Shown: positions 25,007 through 34,856 of the stretch, piece after piece
How positions within the stretch are numbered: position 1 is the first letter of the stretch
Layout: each line of letters starts with the position of its first letter
Source of the DNA: JAJNPS01 sp031378845
Lineage (GTDB): Bacteria; Pseudomonadota; Alphaproteobacteria; Rhodobacterales; Rhodobacteraceae
NCBI GenBank assembly: GCA_031378845.1
Contig: JANNES010000020.1
Span: 248,001-312,000 of the forward strand
Reading direction: 5' to 3'
DNA length: 64,000 bases
Position numbers and translations under genes: made by a program
Notes under the pieces: model-generated
Told to the model about the DNA's origin: nothing
Database searches by the model: none
The model's input: the letters and a program-made list of their open reading frames with translations, nothing else

Positions 25007-26587
25007 ATGTCAGCTTTGCGCGATGCGGCGATGAAATCGAAGGCGTGGCCTTTTGAAGAGGCGCGCGCGCTGATGAAACGCTATGAGAAGAAGGCGCCGG
25101 AGAAAGGCTATGTGCTGTTCGAGACGGGCTATGGGCCGAGCGGTTTGCCGCATATCGGTACCTTCGGCGAGGTCGCGCGGACGACGATGATCCGCCGGGC
25201 GTTCGAGGTGATCAGCGACATTCCGACGCGGTTGATCTGTTTTTCGGATGACGTGGACGGGATGCGCAAGGTCCCCGAGAACGTGCCGAACCATGAAATG
25301 TTGCGGCAGTTTATGCAGATGCCGCTGACGTCTGTACCGGACCCCTATGGCGAGTTTGACAGTTTTGGCGGCCATAACAACGCGATGCTGCGGCGGTTTC
25401 TGGACACGTTCGGGTTTGAGTACGAGTTCATCAGCGCGACCGAGTTCTACAAGTCGGGCAGGTTCGATGCGACCTTGCGGCTGTGTGCAGAGCGATATGA
25501 CGCGATCATGGCGATCATGCTTGCGTCTTTGCGCGAGGAACGGCAGCAGACCTATTCGTGTTTTCTGCCGCTGCATCCGGAATCAGGGCGCGTGATGTAC
25601 GTGCCGATGAAAGAGGTGAATGCGGCCGACGGCACCATCACCTTTGACGACGAGACCGGGCGCGAATGGACCGTGCCGGTGACGGGCGGGCATGTAAAGC
25701 TGCAATGGAAGCCCGACTTTGGTGCTCGGTGGGCGGCGCTGGATGTCGACTTTGAGATGTATGGCAAGGACCATTCCACCAACACGCCGATCTATGACGG
25801 GATTTGCGAAGTGCTGGGGGGTAGGGCGCCGAACCACATGACGTATGAGCTGTTCCTTGACGATCAGGGGCAGAAGATTTCTAAGTCGAAGGGCAACGGG
25901 CTGACCATCGACGAATGGCTGACCTATGCCGCGACGACAAGCCTGTCGTATTTCATGTATCAAAAGCCCAAGACGGCCAAGCGGATGCACTTCGACGTGA
26001 TCCCGCGGGCAGTGGATGAATATCACCAGCAGCTGCGCGCCTATCCCACACAGGATGCGGACGGTCAGGTCAACAACCCGGTGTGGCACATTCATGGCGG
26101 GCACCCGCCCGAAAGCCGGATGGTGGTGTCTTTCGGGATGCTACTGAACCTCGCTTCGGTGTCGGGGGCCAAGGATGCCCGCGCGCTCTGGGGGTTCATC
26201 AAGCGCTATGCGCCGGGTGCGTCGCCTGATGGGAACCCCGATCTGGATGCGGCGGCGGCATATGCGGTGCGATATTTCGCCGACAAGATCGCGCCCACGC
26301 GGGAGTTCCGACTGCCCTCGGACAAGGAACGCGCGGCGATGCAGGATTTGCGCGACCGGCTGTCAAACTGGGATGGGGGCCTTGATGACGAGGCGCTGCA
26401 ATCAATGGTCTTTGCGGTCGGCAAAGAGCACGGGTTTGAGCCGTTGCGCGACTGGTTCAAGGGACTTTATGAAGTGCTTCTGGGCGCGAGCGACGGGCCG
26501 CGCTTTGGCGGGTTTGTCGCGCTTTACGGTGTGGCGGAGACGATTGCGCTGATCGACAGGGGCCTTTTGGGGGATTTGGTGGCATGA
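25007..26587 (+). CDS. lysS: lysine--tRNA ligase, class I
   Basis: A 526-residue class I lysyl-tRNA synthetase. The HIGH motif is His49-I-G-T52 in GPSGLPHIGTFGEV and the KMSKS motif is Lys290-ISKSKG in DDQGQKISKSKGN. Class I LysRS is the archaeal form and replaces the class II enzyme in some alphaproteobacteria. The length fits. ATG 25007 gives MSALRDAAMKSKAW; the ATG at 24950 would add 19 residues not expected. It charges tRNA-Lys for translation. Confidence 0.94.
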   Translation: MSALRDAAMKSKAWPFEEARALMKRYEKKAPEKGYVLFETGYGPSGLPHIGTFGEVARTTMIRRAFEVISDIPTRLICFSDDVDGMRKVPENVPNHEMLRQFMQMPLTSVPDPYGEFDSFGGHNNAMLRRFLDTFGFEYEFISATEFYKSGRFDATLRLCAERYDAIMAIMLASLREERQQTYSCFLPLHPESGRVMYVPMKEVNAADGTITFDDETGREWTVPVTGGHVKLQWKPDFGARWAALDVDFEMYGKDHSTNTPIYDGICEVLGGRAPNHMTYELFLDDQGQKISKSKGNGLTIDEWLTYAATTSLSYFMYQKPKTAKRMHFDVIPRAVDEYHQQLRAYPTQDADGQVNNPVWHIHGGHPPESRMVVSFGMLLNLASVSGAKDARALWGFIKRYAPGASPDGNPDLDAAAAYAVRYFADKIAPTREFRLPSDKERAAMQDLRDRLSNWDGGLDDEALQSMVFAVGKEHGFEPLRDWFKGLYEVLLGASDGPRFGGFVALYGVAETIALIDRGLLGDLVA

Positions 26588-26592
26588 GCCAG

Positions 26593-26632
26593 ATTCCTTC
26601 GAAGGAATTTGCAAAAATCTTCAAAGATTTTT
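26593..26632. terminator. tandem palindromes after lysS
   Basis: ATTCCTTCGAAGGAAT at 26593-26608 is a perfect 16-base palindrome. AAAAATCTTCAAAGATTTTT at 26613-26632 is a second with 9-bp arms and a 2-base centre. The second arm supplies a T-rich end on both strands. They begin six bases after the lysS stop, so a terminator role is likely. Confidence 0.6.
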
Positions 26633-26692
26633 GACCTGGCGCAAAGTTGGCCTAAGATTTGTTCGGGGACGTTATCTTAAGGAGCATGCGCC

Positions 26693-27094
26693 ATGCGTAT
26701 TGGCATTTATGGACTGCTGACGGCTGCTTTTCTTGCCCTGCCTGCCTATGCCCAGGAAGAACCGATCCAGAAAACCATCGCATCGCAGCTGGATGCCTTT
26801 CAAAATGACGATTTTGCGACGGCCTTTACCTATGCCAGCCCCACCATCAAGGGCATCTTTGGTACGGCTGAGAACTTTGGGGCAATGGTGACCCAAGGCT
26901 ATCCGATGGTGCATCGCCCGGCCGCGGTCAGGATGCTGGAACTGCGCACGGTGGCAGGAAATCTGTGGCAACGGGTGATGATCACGGATGCTCAGGGTAG
27001 CACGCACCTGCTGGATTACATGATGATCGAGACGCCCGAAGGCTGGCAGATCAACGCTGTTCAATTGCTGCAGGCCCCCGATATTGGCGCCTGA
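26693..27094 (+). CDS. DUF4864 domain-containing secreted protein
   Basis: A 133-residue protein with a Sec signal peptide (MRIGIYGLLTAAFLALPAYA, cleavage probably after AYA-QE). The mature part matches DUF4864: IQKTIASQLDAFQNDDFATAFTYASP, then MVHRPAAVRMLELR and a C-terminal GWQINAVQLL. The fold is NTF2-like by family, function unknown. A clear AAGGAG-like site lies upstream of ATG 26693. Probably periplasmic. Confidence 0.9.
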   Translation: MRIGIYGLLTAAFLALPAYAQEEPIQKTIASQLDAFQNDDFATAFTYASPTIKGIFGTAENFGAMVTQGYPMVHRPAAVRMLELRTVAGNLWQRVMITDAQGSTHLLDYMMIETPEGWQINAVQLLQAPDIGA

Positions 27095-27263
27095 CCCCAC
27101 CTCGCGCGTTGCGAGAACTGGCACCTAGGCGCGCGCTGCCCTGAGCCTTGGTTAATGCAAGATTGCTACCCCTTTGGCCCATGGCGTCGTGGGACCGAGT
27201 GGGTGCAGCCCTCTTTTCAGGTCCCTTGGCACAAGGGCTGAAACGAGGCGAGGGCATGAACCG

Positions 27264-29555
27264 ATGAACAAGGCAATTACCGACGGGCTGGTGCTGATGC
27301 CGCCGCCATTTTCGGCTGGGCTGACCCTGTGGTCCAGCGCGAACGGCGTCCCGGGGGATGCCGCATACCAGGGCCAACCAAATGTGGCGCTGGTTTCGAA
27401 TGATCAGGACTTTGGTGGCTGTCTGGAGCTGCAAAAGGTCTCAACGACGCAAAAGCTGCGCTCTTTCGCACAGACGCCGTTCGAGCCGGGGCTGTATCTG
27501 CGCGTGTCCGTAAAGGTGAAGGCGGTGTCGGGCAACCTGCCGTCGGTTCGCATTGCAGCATGGGCGGGCAGCATTACGTCGACCAACGTCTCGACGGTTC
27601 CACAGACCGGCACTGCGGTGGCGTTGACCAGCTATGGTTCGGTCGTCACGGTACAGGCGATCATCGGGTCGGGCAGCCGCCAAGGGGTGGACATGATCTG
27701 GGGCACCACGCCCGTCTATGCGCATATCGGCCTTGATCTGACCGGCGCGAATGGAGGCGTGGTCCGAATCGACGATATTGTCGTCGAGGACGTGACCGAA
27801 GTTTTCCATCGCAAGATGATGGATTGGGTCGATGTGCGCGACTATGGCGCGATCGGCAATGACGTGGCAGATGACCACGCCGCGTTCGAGGCCGCCGATG
27901 CGGCTGCTGCGGGGCGCAGCCTTCTGGTCTCGGCCGGGACCTATTTCATCAACAGCAACCTGACGCTGAACTCGAAAGTCAGGTTCGAAGGCACCGTGTC
28001 CATGCCGGACCAGTTCCGGCTGGCCTGCACGCGCAACTACGACCTCGACACCTATGCTGCCGCCTTTGCGTCAGAGCTTGTGGGTTTTCGCAAAGCGTTG
28101 CAGGCGCTGTTTTATTTCACTGACCACGTGGCCTTTGATCTGTCTGGCCGCAGGGTCGACCTGACCGAGCCTTTGGATATCGCGACAATCGCCGGGCTGA
28201 ATACCTTTGCGCAGCGCCGAATCATCATGAACGGGTTTTTGAACGCCGTGCCAAGTGCCGGCTGGACGAAAACCGACGTGACATCGGTTGCGACCTACAC
28301 GCCCACCACCGCCACCACGACGCTGACCGGAGTTGTCAACGTCGCGAACGTCCCGGTCGGGGCGCTGGTCATCGGTACTGGCGTCGGGCGAGAAGTCTAT
28401 GTGACTGCCAAGAACGTCGGCGCGGGCACCGTTACGCTGAGCCAGCCGCTGTGGGGTGCTGCTGGTACGCGCACCTACACGTTCCGACGGTTCCGCTACA
28501 TGCTGGATTTCAGCGGGTTTGCACTGCTGACACGGTTCGAAATCGAGGGCGTGGAACTGCAATGTAACGGGGCGGCGTCGGCGATCTTGTTGCCGATGGC
28601 GGGCGGCACCTTCCGTGTCGCGGATTGCACCATCAACACGCCGCTGGATCGCGGCATTACCTCGGCGGGCACCGGGTGCCAGGGCCTTTTCGTCGACCAG
28701 TGTCAGTTCCTGTCCAATGAGCAATCGCTGCCCGCGCAGTCTCGCGTCTCAATCGCCATCAACGTCAACGCCAACGATGCCAAACTGCGCAACAATCGGG
28801 TCGTGCGCTTTGCGCATTTCGCCATCATGAACGGCACCGGGCACCTGATCTTGGGCAACCACTTCTTTCAGGGCGACGAAGAGGTCTCGGGCGTGCGTCG
28901 GGCGGGTCTGGTCTTTACCCAGACAAATGTCAGCACGGTCGTCACCGGCAACTACATTGACAATTGCCTGATCGAATGGGGCAACGAACATGACTCGTTC
29001 CCGGAGTTCAACAATGAGTTTTCGTTCGGCGGGCTGAACATTGTGGGCAACGTGTTCATCGCATCCGAAGTGGCGACCTTTTTCCGATGGCTGGCGATCA
29101 AGCCCTATGGACCGGGGCATTTCATCAACGGCTTTTCACTGGCAAACAACAGCTTTCGGGTGGTGAATGCCACGGTGGACCGGGTCGACATGGTGGATAC
29201 CACCATTGCGTCGCTGGACATGACCAAGACACGAAACGTGCGGGTTGAGGGCAACAGCTTTAACCAGGTCAACCAGACGATCATGAACCCTATCGCGTTC
29301 AGCCACACCCAGAATACGGCTGCCGACCCCTGGACGATCGATGCCGGAGCCTTTCTTCCCTTTGGCGGACGGGTCCGAATGGTCGAGGCCGTGATGCCCG
29401 AAGGCGCCATCACGAATGCAGCCAACGCCAACCGCTACGTGCAACCCAATGCCAGCGTCGGCCAGGGCCCGCAAGGCAATCAAGCTACCCTTCGCTGGGG
29501 CGAGGCGGTCAAGGGCAAGGTCACGGTCGTGTTGCGTATGGATATCCCGACCTGA
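27264..29555 (+). CDS. glycosyl hydrolase family 28-related / pectate-lyase-3 superfamily beta-helix protein
   Basis: A 763-residue protein. Residues about 190-260 contain the DVRDYGAIGNDVADDHAAFE motif that opens the Pectate_lyase_3/GH28-related beta-helix, followed by LLVSAGTYFI. The rest has many right-handed-helix-like turns (GNHFF, GNYIDN, NNSFRV, GNSFNQ). The N-terminal 180 residues look like a separate beta-sandwich, possibly carbohydrate-binding. No Sec or Tat signal is seen. Likely binds or degrades a polysaccharide, or modifies surface or phage-like material; no phage genes are nearby. GAGGG upstream supports ATG 27264. Confidence 0.82.
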   Translation: MNKAITDGLVLMPPPFSAGLTLWSSANGVPGDAAYQGQPNVALVSNDQDFGGCLELQKVSTTQKLRSFAQTPFEPGLYLRVSVKVKAVSGNLPSVRIAAWAGSITSTNVSTVPQTGTAVALTSYGSVVTVQAIIGSGSRQGVDMIWGTTPVYAHIGLDLTGANGGVVRIDDIVVEDVTEVFHRKMMDWVDVRDYGAIGNDVADDHAAFEAADAAAAGRSLLVSAGTYFINSNLTLNSKVRFEGTVSMPDQFRLACTRNYDLDTYAAAFASELVGFRKALQALFYFTDHVAFDLSGRRVDLTEPLDIATIAGLNTFAQRRIIMNGFLNAVPSAGWTKTDVTSVATYTPTTATTTLTGVVNVANVPVGALVIGTGVGREVYVTAKNVGAGTVTLSQPLWGAAGTRTYTFRRFRYMLDFSGFALLTRFEIEGVELQCNGAASAILLPMAGGTFRVADCTINTPLDRGITSAGTGCQGLFVDQCQFLSNEQSLPAQSRVSIAINVNANDAKLRNNRVVRFAHFAIMNGTGHLILGNHFFQGDEEVSGVRRAGLVFTQTNVSTVVTGNYIDNCLIEWGNEHDSFPEFNNEFSFGGLNIVGNVFIASEVATFFRWLAIKPYGPGHFINGFSLANNSFRVVNATVDRVDMVDTTIASLDMTKTRNVRVEGNSFNQVNQTIMNPIAFSHTQNTAADPWTIDAGAFLPFGGRVRMVEAVMPEGAITNAANANRYVQPNASVGQGPQGNQATLRWGEAVKGKVTVVLRMDIPT

Positions 29556-29580
29556 TCTCGGCGCAAAGACCAGACGACCA

Positions 29581-29611
29581 ACGGGGTGGCCTTGGCCGCC
29601 CCGTTTTTTTT
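29581..29611 (+). terminator. rho-independent terminator after the beta-helix gene
   Basis: ACGGGG at 29581-29586 pairs with CCCCGT at 29599-29604; GGCC/GGCC extends the stem. Eight T follow (29604-29611). It ends the transcript of the beta-helix gene. Confidence 0.85.
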
Positions 29612-29622
29612 GCTTGTCGGGC

Positions 29623-30129
29623 TCAGCTCAGATCGTCCGCCGCGAGACGGAAGGCTTTGCCAAACCCTGCGTTCAGCAGCGCGGACGTCACCTCAAAACG
29701 GACGAAACTGAAATCGGCAAAATCGATATAGAGCAGCGATTTCGGGTGCCGTCCGAGCCAATGTGATCGCAGGTCCGCGCGACCTGCATCCCCATGATCG
29801 ATGATCGTGGCCGTCGCCTGCAGCATCAGGCGCGGATGCGTCAACGCGTCGCCCTTTGGCCCGGGCTCCCCGACCATCAGGGCGCAGGCAGGCGTGGCCA
29901 CGAGCGCCTGATGATGCGCACTGAGCGCTGATATCAGCGACAACGGTGCCCCCCTTTGGTCGAGTCCAAAGGCGATGCGGCTGATGCCAGGTGTGCCGGT
30001 TGCAGGGTCGATCACAGCCAGAGAGGCAAAGCGGGCGGCGGCCAAGAGTTGGCGTGCCGTTTCGCACGCAAGATCGTCGGCCTGCGCGATGGGGTCACGC
30101 TTTTCCAAGTTTTCGGTCAACGGAGCCAC
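29623..30129 (-). CDS. pyridoxamine 5'-phosphate oxidase family protein (HugZ-like)
   Basis: A 168-residue split-barrel flavin-binding protein. ASLAVIDPATGTPGISRIAFGLDQ and PLSLISALSAHHQAL match the HugZ/PPOX heme-utilisation group, as does KSLLYIDFADFSFVRF. Some members degrade heme; others bind FMN or F420. No heme-uptake genes are adjacent, so heme use is not established. Start at 30129 is normal for the family. Confidence 0.83.
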   Translation of the reverse strand: MAPLTENLEKRDPIAQADDLACETARQLLAAARFASLAVIDPATGTPGISRIAFGLDQRGAPLSLISALSAHHQALVATPACALMVGEPGPKGDALTHPRLMLQATATIIDHGDAGRADLRSHWLGRHPKSLLYIDFADFSFVRFEVTSALLNAGFGKAFRLAADDLS

Positions 30130-30547
30130 CCTTTCCGTGCCAGACGTAGGGTGACCTCAGTGGAATGGCAACCGGGGGTAAAGGTGGCGCGAATCAATCG
30201 CGCGTGTCGCACGGCATTGCGGCACAGACCCGACACCGTCGAAACACCGGCTCTGTGGCAATGCGCCAGGATGTATTTTGGTTCCGACATCGCACCCTTT
30301 TCAAGGGTTTGATGTAAAGTGACAACAATCTGAAAAGTCGTGACTTAAAGCCTGTGTGCGTAAGGTGATTTACTCAGGAATGCTTGCTGTCGTCAAGATA
30401 TTAACAAAATAACTCAATTTTTATTGGGGGTTACGAAAATTGTGAAGATGGTGTAAATTTAACGTGAGGTTGTGCATGCGAGGAACGCAGTCGTAAAACG
30501 ACGATGCTCGTGAGTCGGTCTGACGACATTGCGCTGGGGAGGGCAAA
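30130..30547. other. AT-rich promoter region upstream of acs
   Basis: About 418 bases without a gene. The part from 30300 to 30475 is clearly AT-rich and lies directly before acs, as expected for a strong regulated promoter. I do not see a clean sigma-70 box or an operator palindrome that I would name. Confidence 0.5.
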
Positions 30548-32512
30548 ATGACGGAGCAGGGTCTCGCCGTAGGGGTTTATCCAGCGTCGGAGGCGTTTGT
30601 CGCCAAGGCACATGTGACGCCGCAGCTTTATGCGCAGATGTATGCAGCCTCGATTGCGGATCCGGACGCGTTCTGGGCCCGTGAGGGTCAGCGGATCGAC
30701 TGGATCAAGCCCTTTACCAAGGTCAAGAACACGTCCTTTGCGCCGGGTGCGGTGTCGATCAAGTGGTTCGAGGATGGCACGCTGAGTGTCGCCGCGAACT
30801 GCATCGACCGCCACCTTGCCAAGCGCGCCAACCAGACGGCGATCCTGTGGGAGCCTGATGATCCCAAGATGCCCGCGCGCCACATCACCTATGCGGAGTT
30901 GCACCAGCAGGTTTGCCGGATGGCGAATGTCCTCAAGGCATATGGCGTGAAAAAGGGTGACCGGGTCGTCCTCTACATGCCGATGATCCCCGAAGCGGCG
31001 TATGCGATGCTGGCATCAGCCCGGATCGGTGCGGTGCATTCGGTGGTCTTTGGCGGGTTTTCCCCCGATGCGCTGGCCAACCGGATCAATGATTGCGGGG
31101 CATCAATCGTGATCACGGCAGACTATGGCCCGCGCGGCGGCAAGGCGACCGCGCTCAAGGCCAATACGGATGCGGCCCTGCTGCATTGCAACGACCGGGT
31201 GAAGTGCCTTGTGGTCAAGCATACCGGCGGCCAGACGACCTGGACCGAAGGGCGCGACATCGACCTGCGCGCCGAGATGGCCGCGGCCTCACCGGTCTGC
31301 CCGCCCGTTGAGATGAATGCCGAAGATCCGCTCTTCATCCTTTACACGTCAGGTTCGACCGGCAAGCCCAAGGGCGTTTTGCATACGAGCGGCGGCTATC
31401 TGGTCTTTGCGGCGATGACCCATGAGATCACCTTTGATTATCATGATGGCGACATCTTTTGGTGCACGGCAGATGTGGGATGGGTGACCGGGCACAGCTA
31501 TATCCTGTACGGACCGCTCGCCAATGGCGCGACCACGCTCATGTTCGAAGGTGTTCCGACCTATCCCGATGCGGGCCGGTTCTGGGACGTGATCGACAAG
31601 CACAAGGTGACGCAATTCTACACCGCGCCGACGGCAATTCGCAGCCTGATGGCGCTGGGGCCGGACTGGGTCGACCGCCACGATCTCAGCAGCCTGAAAC
31701 TCTTGGGCACCGTAGGGGAGCCGATTAACCCCGAGGCCTGGAACTGGTATTCCCAGCATGTCGGCAAAGGCCGGTTGCCAATCGTCGATACCTTCTGGCA
31801 GACCGAAACCGGCGGCCACGTGATTACGCCTTTGCCGGGGGCAATCCCGTCGAAGCCTGGCAGCGCCACCAAGCCGTTCTTTGGCGTCAAGCCGGTGGTT
31901 CTGGATGCCGCCAGCGGCAAGGTCCACGATGAGATCGCCACCGAAGGTGTGTTGTGTTTCGCCGACAGCTGGCCGGGCCAGATGCGGACCCTGTGGGGCG
32001 ATCACAAGCGGTTCGAAGAAGCCTATTTCAGCCAGTATCCCGGTTACTACTTTACCGGCGATGGCTGTACCCGCGATGCGGACGGTTACTATTGGATCAC
32101 AGGCCGCGTCGATGATGTGATGAATGTCAGCGGTCACCGGATGGGCAGCGCAGAAATCGAAAGCGCGTTGGTGGCCCATGCGGACGTGGCCGAGGCCGCG
32201 GTCGTGGGTTATCCGCACGACATCAAGGGTCAGGGCATCTATGCCTATGTGACTTTGATGAAGGGCGTGGAGCCGACCGAGGCACTGCGCAAGGCGCTGG
32301 AGGCTTGGGTGCGCACCGAGATCGGCCCCATCGCCAAACCGGACCTGATCCAATGGGCCCCCGGCCTGCCAAAAACCCGCTCTGGCAAGATCATGCGCCG
32401 CATCCTGCGCAAGATCGCCGAGAACGACTTCGCCACCCTTGGCGACACCTCAACCCTTGCCGACCCCACGGTCGTCGAGGACCTGATCAGCAACCGGATG
32501 AACCGGGGCTGA
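30548..32512 (+). CDS. acs: acetate--CoA ligase (acetyl-CoA synthetase, AMP-forming)
   Basis: A 654-residue AMP-forming acetyl-CoA synthetase, the normal length for Acs. The AMP-binding P-loop is YTSGSTGKPKG from Tyr266; WWCTADVGW-like text appears as FWCTADVGWVTGHSY; the hinge region is GRVDDVMNVSGHRMG. The C-terminal Lys614 in PKTRSGKIMRR is the catalytic residue usually silenced by acetylation. It makes acetyl-CoA from acetate, ATP and CoA. An MFS permease gene follows on the same strand, and a long AT-rich region precedes it. Confidence 0.96.
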   Translation: MTEQGLAVGVYPASEAFVAKAHVTPQLYAQMYAASIADPDAFWAREGQRIDWIKPFTKVKNTSFAPGAVSIKWFEDGTLSVAANCIDRHLAKRANQTAILWEPDDPKMPARHITYAELHQQVCRMANVLKAYGVKKGDRVVLYMPMIPEAAYAMLASARIGAVHSVVFGGFSPDALANRINDCGASIVITADYGPRGGKATALKANTDAALLHCNDRVKCLVVKHTGGQTTWTEGRDIDLRAEMAAASPVCPPVEMNAEDPLFILYTSGSTGKPKGVLHTSGGYLVFAAMTHEITFDYHDGDIFWCTADVGWVTGHSYILYGPLANGATTLMFEGVPTYPDAGRFWDVIDKHKVTQFYTAPTAIRSLMALGPDWVDRHDLSSLKLLGTVGEPINPEAWNWYSQHVGKGRLPIVDTFWQTETGGHVITPLPGAIPSKPGSATKPFFGVKPVVLDAASGKVHDEIATEGVLCFADSWPGQMRTLWGDHKRFEEAYFSQYPGYYFTGDGCTRDADGYYWITGRVDDVMNVSGHRMGSAEIESALVAHADVAEAAVVGYPHDIKGQGIYAYVTLMKGVEPTEALRKALEAWVRTEIGPIAKPDLIQWAPGLPKTRSGKIMRRILRKIAENDFATLGDTSTLADPTVVEDLISNRMNRG

Positions 32513-32697
32513 TTCACAGGCGCGGGTGTGGCACCCGCCCTGAACGCTGTCTGACAGCCCCCCGGGGCTTTGGGCCAAACAAGAATATGGCGCAGACGCC
32601 AACCTGACCATCCGTCCGACGCTGGGTCGAACGGAGCTGGAACAGTTTTGCCAAAATCAGGGCCGGTCCTAACCGGCTGACAACGAGGAGAACAAAG

Positions 32698-34794
32698 ATG
32701 GTAGCCACCAATATTGACGTGAAAGAACGACATCGCCCGATGACCCGAGAGGAAAAGAAGGTCATTCTTGCCTCTTCGGCCGGCACGATTTTCGAATGGT
32801 ACGACTTTTACCTCTACGGCTCGCTGGCCGCGATCATCGGAGCGCAGTTCTTTACTGCCTTTCCGGAAGCCACGCGCAACGTGTTTGCGCTGTTGGCATT
32901 TGCCGCAGGCTTTATCGTGCGCCCGTTCGGCGCGCTGGTCTTCGGGATGCTGGGCGACCTGATCGGTCGCAAATACACGTTCCTCATGACCATCGTGATC
33001 ATGGGTGTATCGACCTTCCTCGTCGGCCTCTTGCCCAACTACAATACCTGGGGCGCGGCAGCACCTGTTATCCTGATCGCGTTGCGGATGGCGCAGGGAC
33101 TGGCGCTTGGCGGCGAATACGGTGGTGCCGCAATCTACGTGGCCGAACATGCGCCAGACAACCGGCGCGGCTATTACACCGCGTTCATCCAGACCACGGC
33201 GACCTTGGGCCTTTTGTTGTCGCTGATCGTGATCCTGTCGGTGCAGGGTTATGTGAACGGCAATTACCCGGACGTCGCGGTCGTTGATGCCGTTGGTGCC
33301 GCCGTGATGAATGCCGATGGCACGCCACAGATGATCAAAGCCTTCAACTCATGGGGCTGGCGTATCCCGTTCCTGGGGTCGATCTTTCTGTTGCTGATCT
33401 CGCTATATATCCGTCTGCAGATGAATGAGAGCCCGGCCTTCAAGAAGATGAAGGAAGAAGGCAATGCCTCCAAAGCGCCGCTTCGCGAGGCTTTTGGCAA
33501 CTGGAAGAACGGCAAGTTTGCCCTGATCGCGCTGTTCGGTCTGGTCGCGGGTCAGGCGGTGGTCTGGTACACGGGTCAGTTCTATGCGCTTTTCTTCATG
33601 CAAAACGTGATCAAGGTCGACAGTTTTACCGCCAACGTTCTGGTGGCATGGTCGTTGATCCTGGGCACTGGCGGCTTTCTGTTCTTTGGCGGGTTGTCTG
33701 ACCGGATCGGCCGCAAGCCGATCATCCTGGCGGGCTGCGTGCTGGGGGCCATCAGCTTTCTTCCGGTGTTCAACTTCTTGACCGCCACGGCGAACCCGGT
33801 GCTGCACCTTGCCCACCAGACGCCGGTCACCGTGACTGCGGCCGAAGATGATTGCTCGTTCCAGTTCAACCCGACGGGCACGGTGAAATTCACCAACTCC
33901 TGCGACGTCGCCAAGGCGCAGCTTGCCCGCACCTCGGTCAACTATGATACGACCTATGCGGCGGACAAAGCCGTTGCCGAAGTCAAGGTCGGCGAAACTG
34001 TGGTCGCGTCCTACAATGCCGGCGAAAACACCGGAGCAATTGCGGCTGCCAAGGCCGCGTTGGACAAAGTGAAGACGGGTATCGACGCTGCAGCCCTGAC
34101 CGCACTGACGGGTGCCGAAACGGGCATGAAGGCGGCGAAAACCGCAGCCGGCAAGGCGGAGACCGCCTTGAAGGCCGTGGCTGACGGCACCGACGAGGCC
34201 GCAAAGACGGCAGCGCAAGCTGCCCTTGATGCAGCCGGTTCCGCAAGCGGTGCCGCGCAGACCGCTCTGGATACGGCGCGGGCGGCGATTCCTGCCGATC
34301 TGCTTGCGAGCTATGACGCGGCGGCAGCCGTCGTTGCCAAGGAAAGCGGTGTGAAAGGCGCGTTCGAGAAAAGCCTGAACGATGCGCTGAAGGCCGCGGG
34401 CTATCCGCTGGTCGCCAAGGACAACACATCCGTTGCCGTGGCACAGCACTTCTTTGACATCTTTACCGCGCAGAAGATGACCATCGTGCTGACGCTGACC
34501 TACCTCATTATCCTCGTGACGATGGTCTACGGCCCGATTGCTGCCATGCTGGTGGAGTTGTTCCCGACGCGGATCCGCTATTCCGGCCTGTCCTTGCCCT
34601 ACCATATCGGCAATGGCTGGTTCGGCGGTCTGATGCCGGCCACGGCTTTTGCGATCTCTGCCCAGACCGGCAACATCTATGCTGGCCTGTGGTATGCGAT
34701 CGTGGTGGCGCTGATGACAGTGGTGATCGGCCTGCTGTTCGTCCCTGGCGGGACGCACAAGAAAGACATCTTTGCAGATGACGGGGCCAAGTAA
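32698..34794 (+). CDS. MFS transporter (metabolite:H+ symporter type) with large alanine-rich periplasmic insertion
   Basis: A 698-residue permease of the MHS/ProP-like MFS branch. The start of TM1 holds SSAGTIFEWYDFYLYGSLA; loop 2-3 is GMLGDLIGRKYTF; loop 8-9 is GGLSDRIGRKPII; and the end resembles VELFPTRIRYSGLSLPYHIGNGWFGG. Between TM9 and TM10, roughly residues 362-590, lies an insertion predicted to face the periplasm. It has two Cys (DDCSF, NSCDVAK) and then a long Ala/Lys-rich helical stretch. Position next to acs suggests acetate or a related monocarboxylate as substrate. Confidence 0.88.
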   Translation: MVATNIDVKERHRPMTREEKKVILASSAGTIFEWYDFYLYGSLAAIIGAQFFTAFPEATRNVFALLAFAAGFIVRPFGALVFGMLGDLIGRKYTFLMTIVIMGVSTFLVGLLPNYNTWGAAAPVILIALRMAQGLALGGEYGGAAIYVAEHAPDNRRGYYTAFIQTTATLGLLLSLIVILSVQGYVNGNYPDVAVVDAVGAAVMNADGTPQMIKAFNSWGWRIPFLGSIFLLLISLYIRLQMNESPAFKKMKEEGNASKAPLREAFGNWKNGKFALIALFGLVAGQAVVWYTGQFYALFFMQNVIKVDSFTANVLVAWSLILGTGGFLFFGGLSDRIGRKPIILAGCVLGAISFLPVFNFLTATANPVLHLAHQTPVTVTAAEDDCSFQFNPTGTVKFTNSCDVAKAQLARTSVNYDTTYAADKAVAEVKVGETVVASYNAGENTGAIAAAKAALDKVKTGIDAAALTALTGAETGMKAAKTAAGKAETALKAVADGTDEAAKTAAQAALDAAGSASGAAQTALDTARAAIPADLLASYDAAAAVVAKESGVKGAFEKSLNDALKAAGYPLVAKDNTSVAVAQHFFDIFTAQKMTIVLTLTYLIILVTMVYGPIAAMLVELFPTRIRYSGLSLPYHIGNGWFGGLMPATAFAISAQTGNIYAGLWYAIVVALMTVVIGLLFVPGGTHKKDIFADDGAK

Positions 34795-34822
34795 CCCCAC
34801 ACCTGCAATGGCTTGAGGATCG

Positions 34823-34856
34823 GGCGGGCCGGGGGAAACCGCGGCCCGTTTCTTTT
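34823..34856 (+). terminator. rho-independent terminator after the MFS gene
   Basis: GGGCCG at 34826-34831 pairs with CGGCCC at 34842-34847, with GG/CC continuing around a GAAA-like loop. TTTCTTTT follows at 34849-34856. Confidence 0.75.

Noticed and set aside
27264..29555. Prophage tailspike within a prophage
   Set aside because: No other phage gene nearby; flanks are ordinary chromosomal genes.
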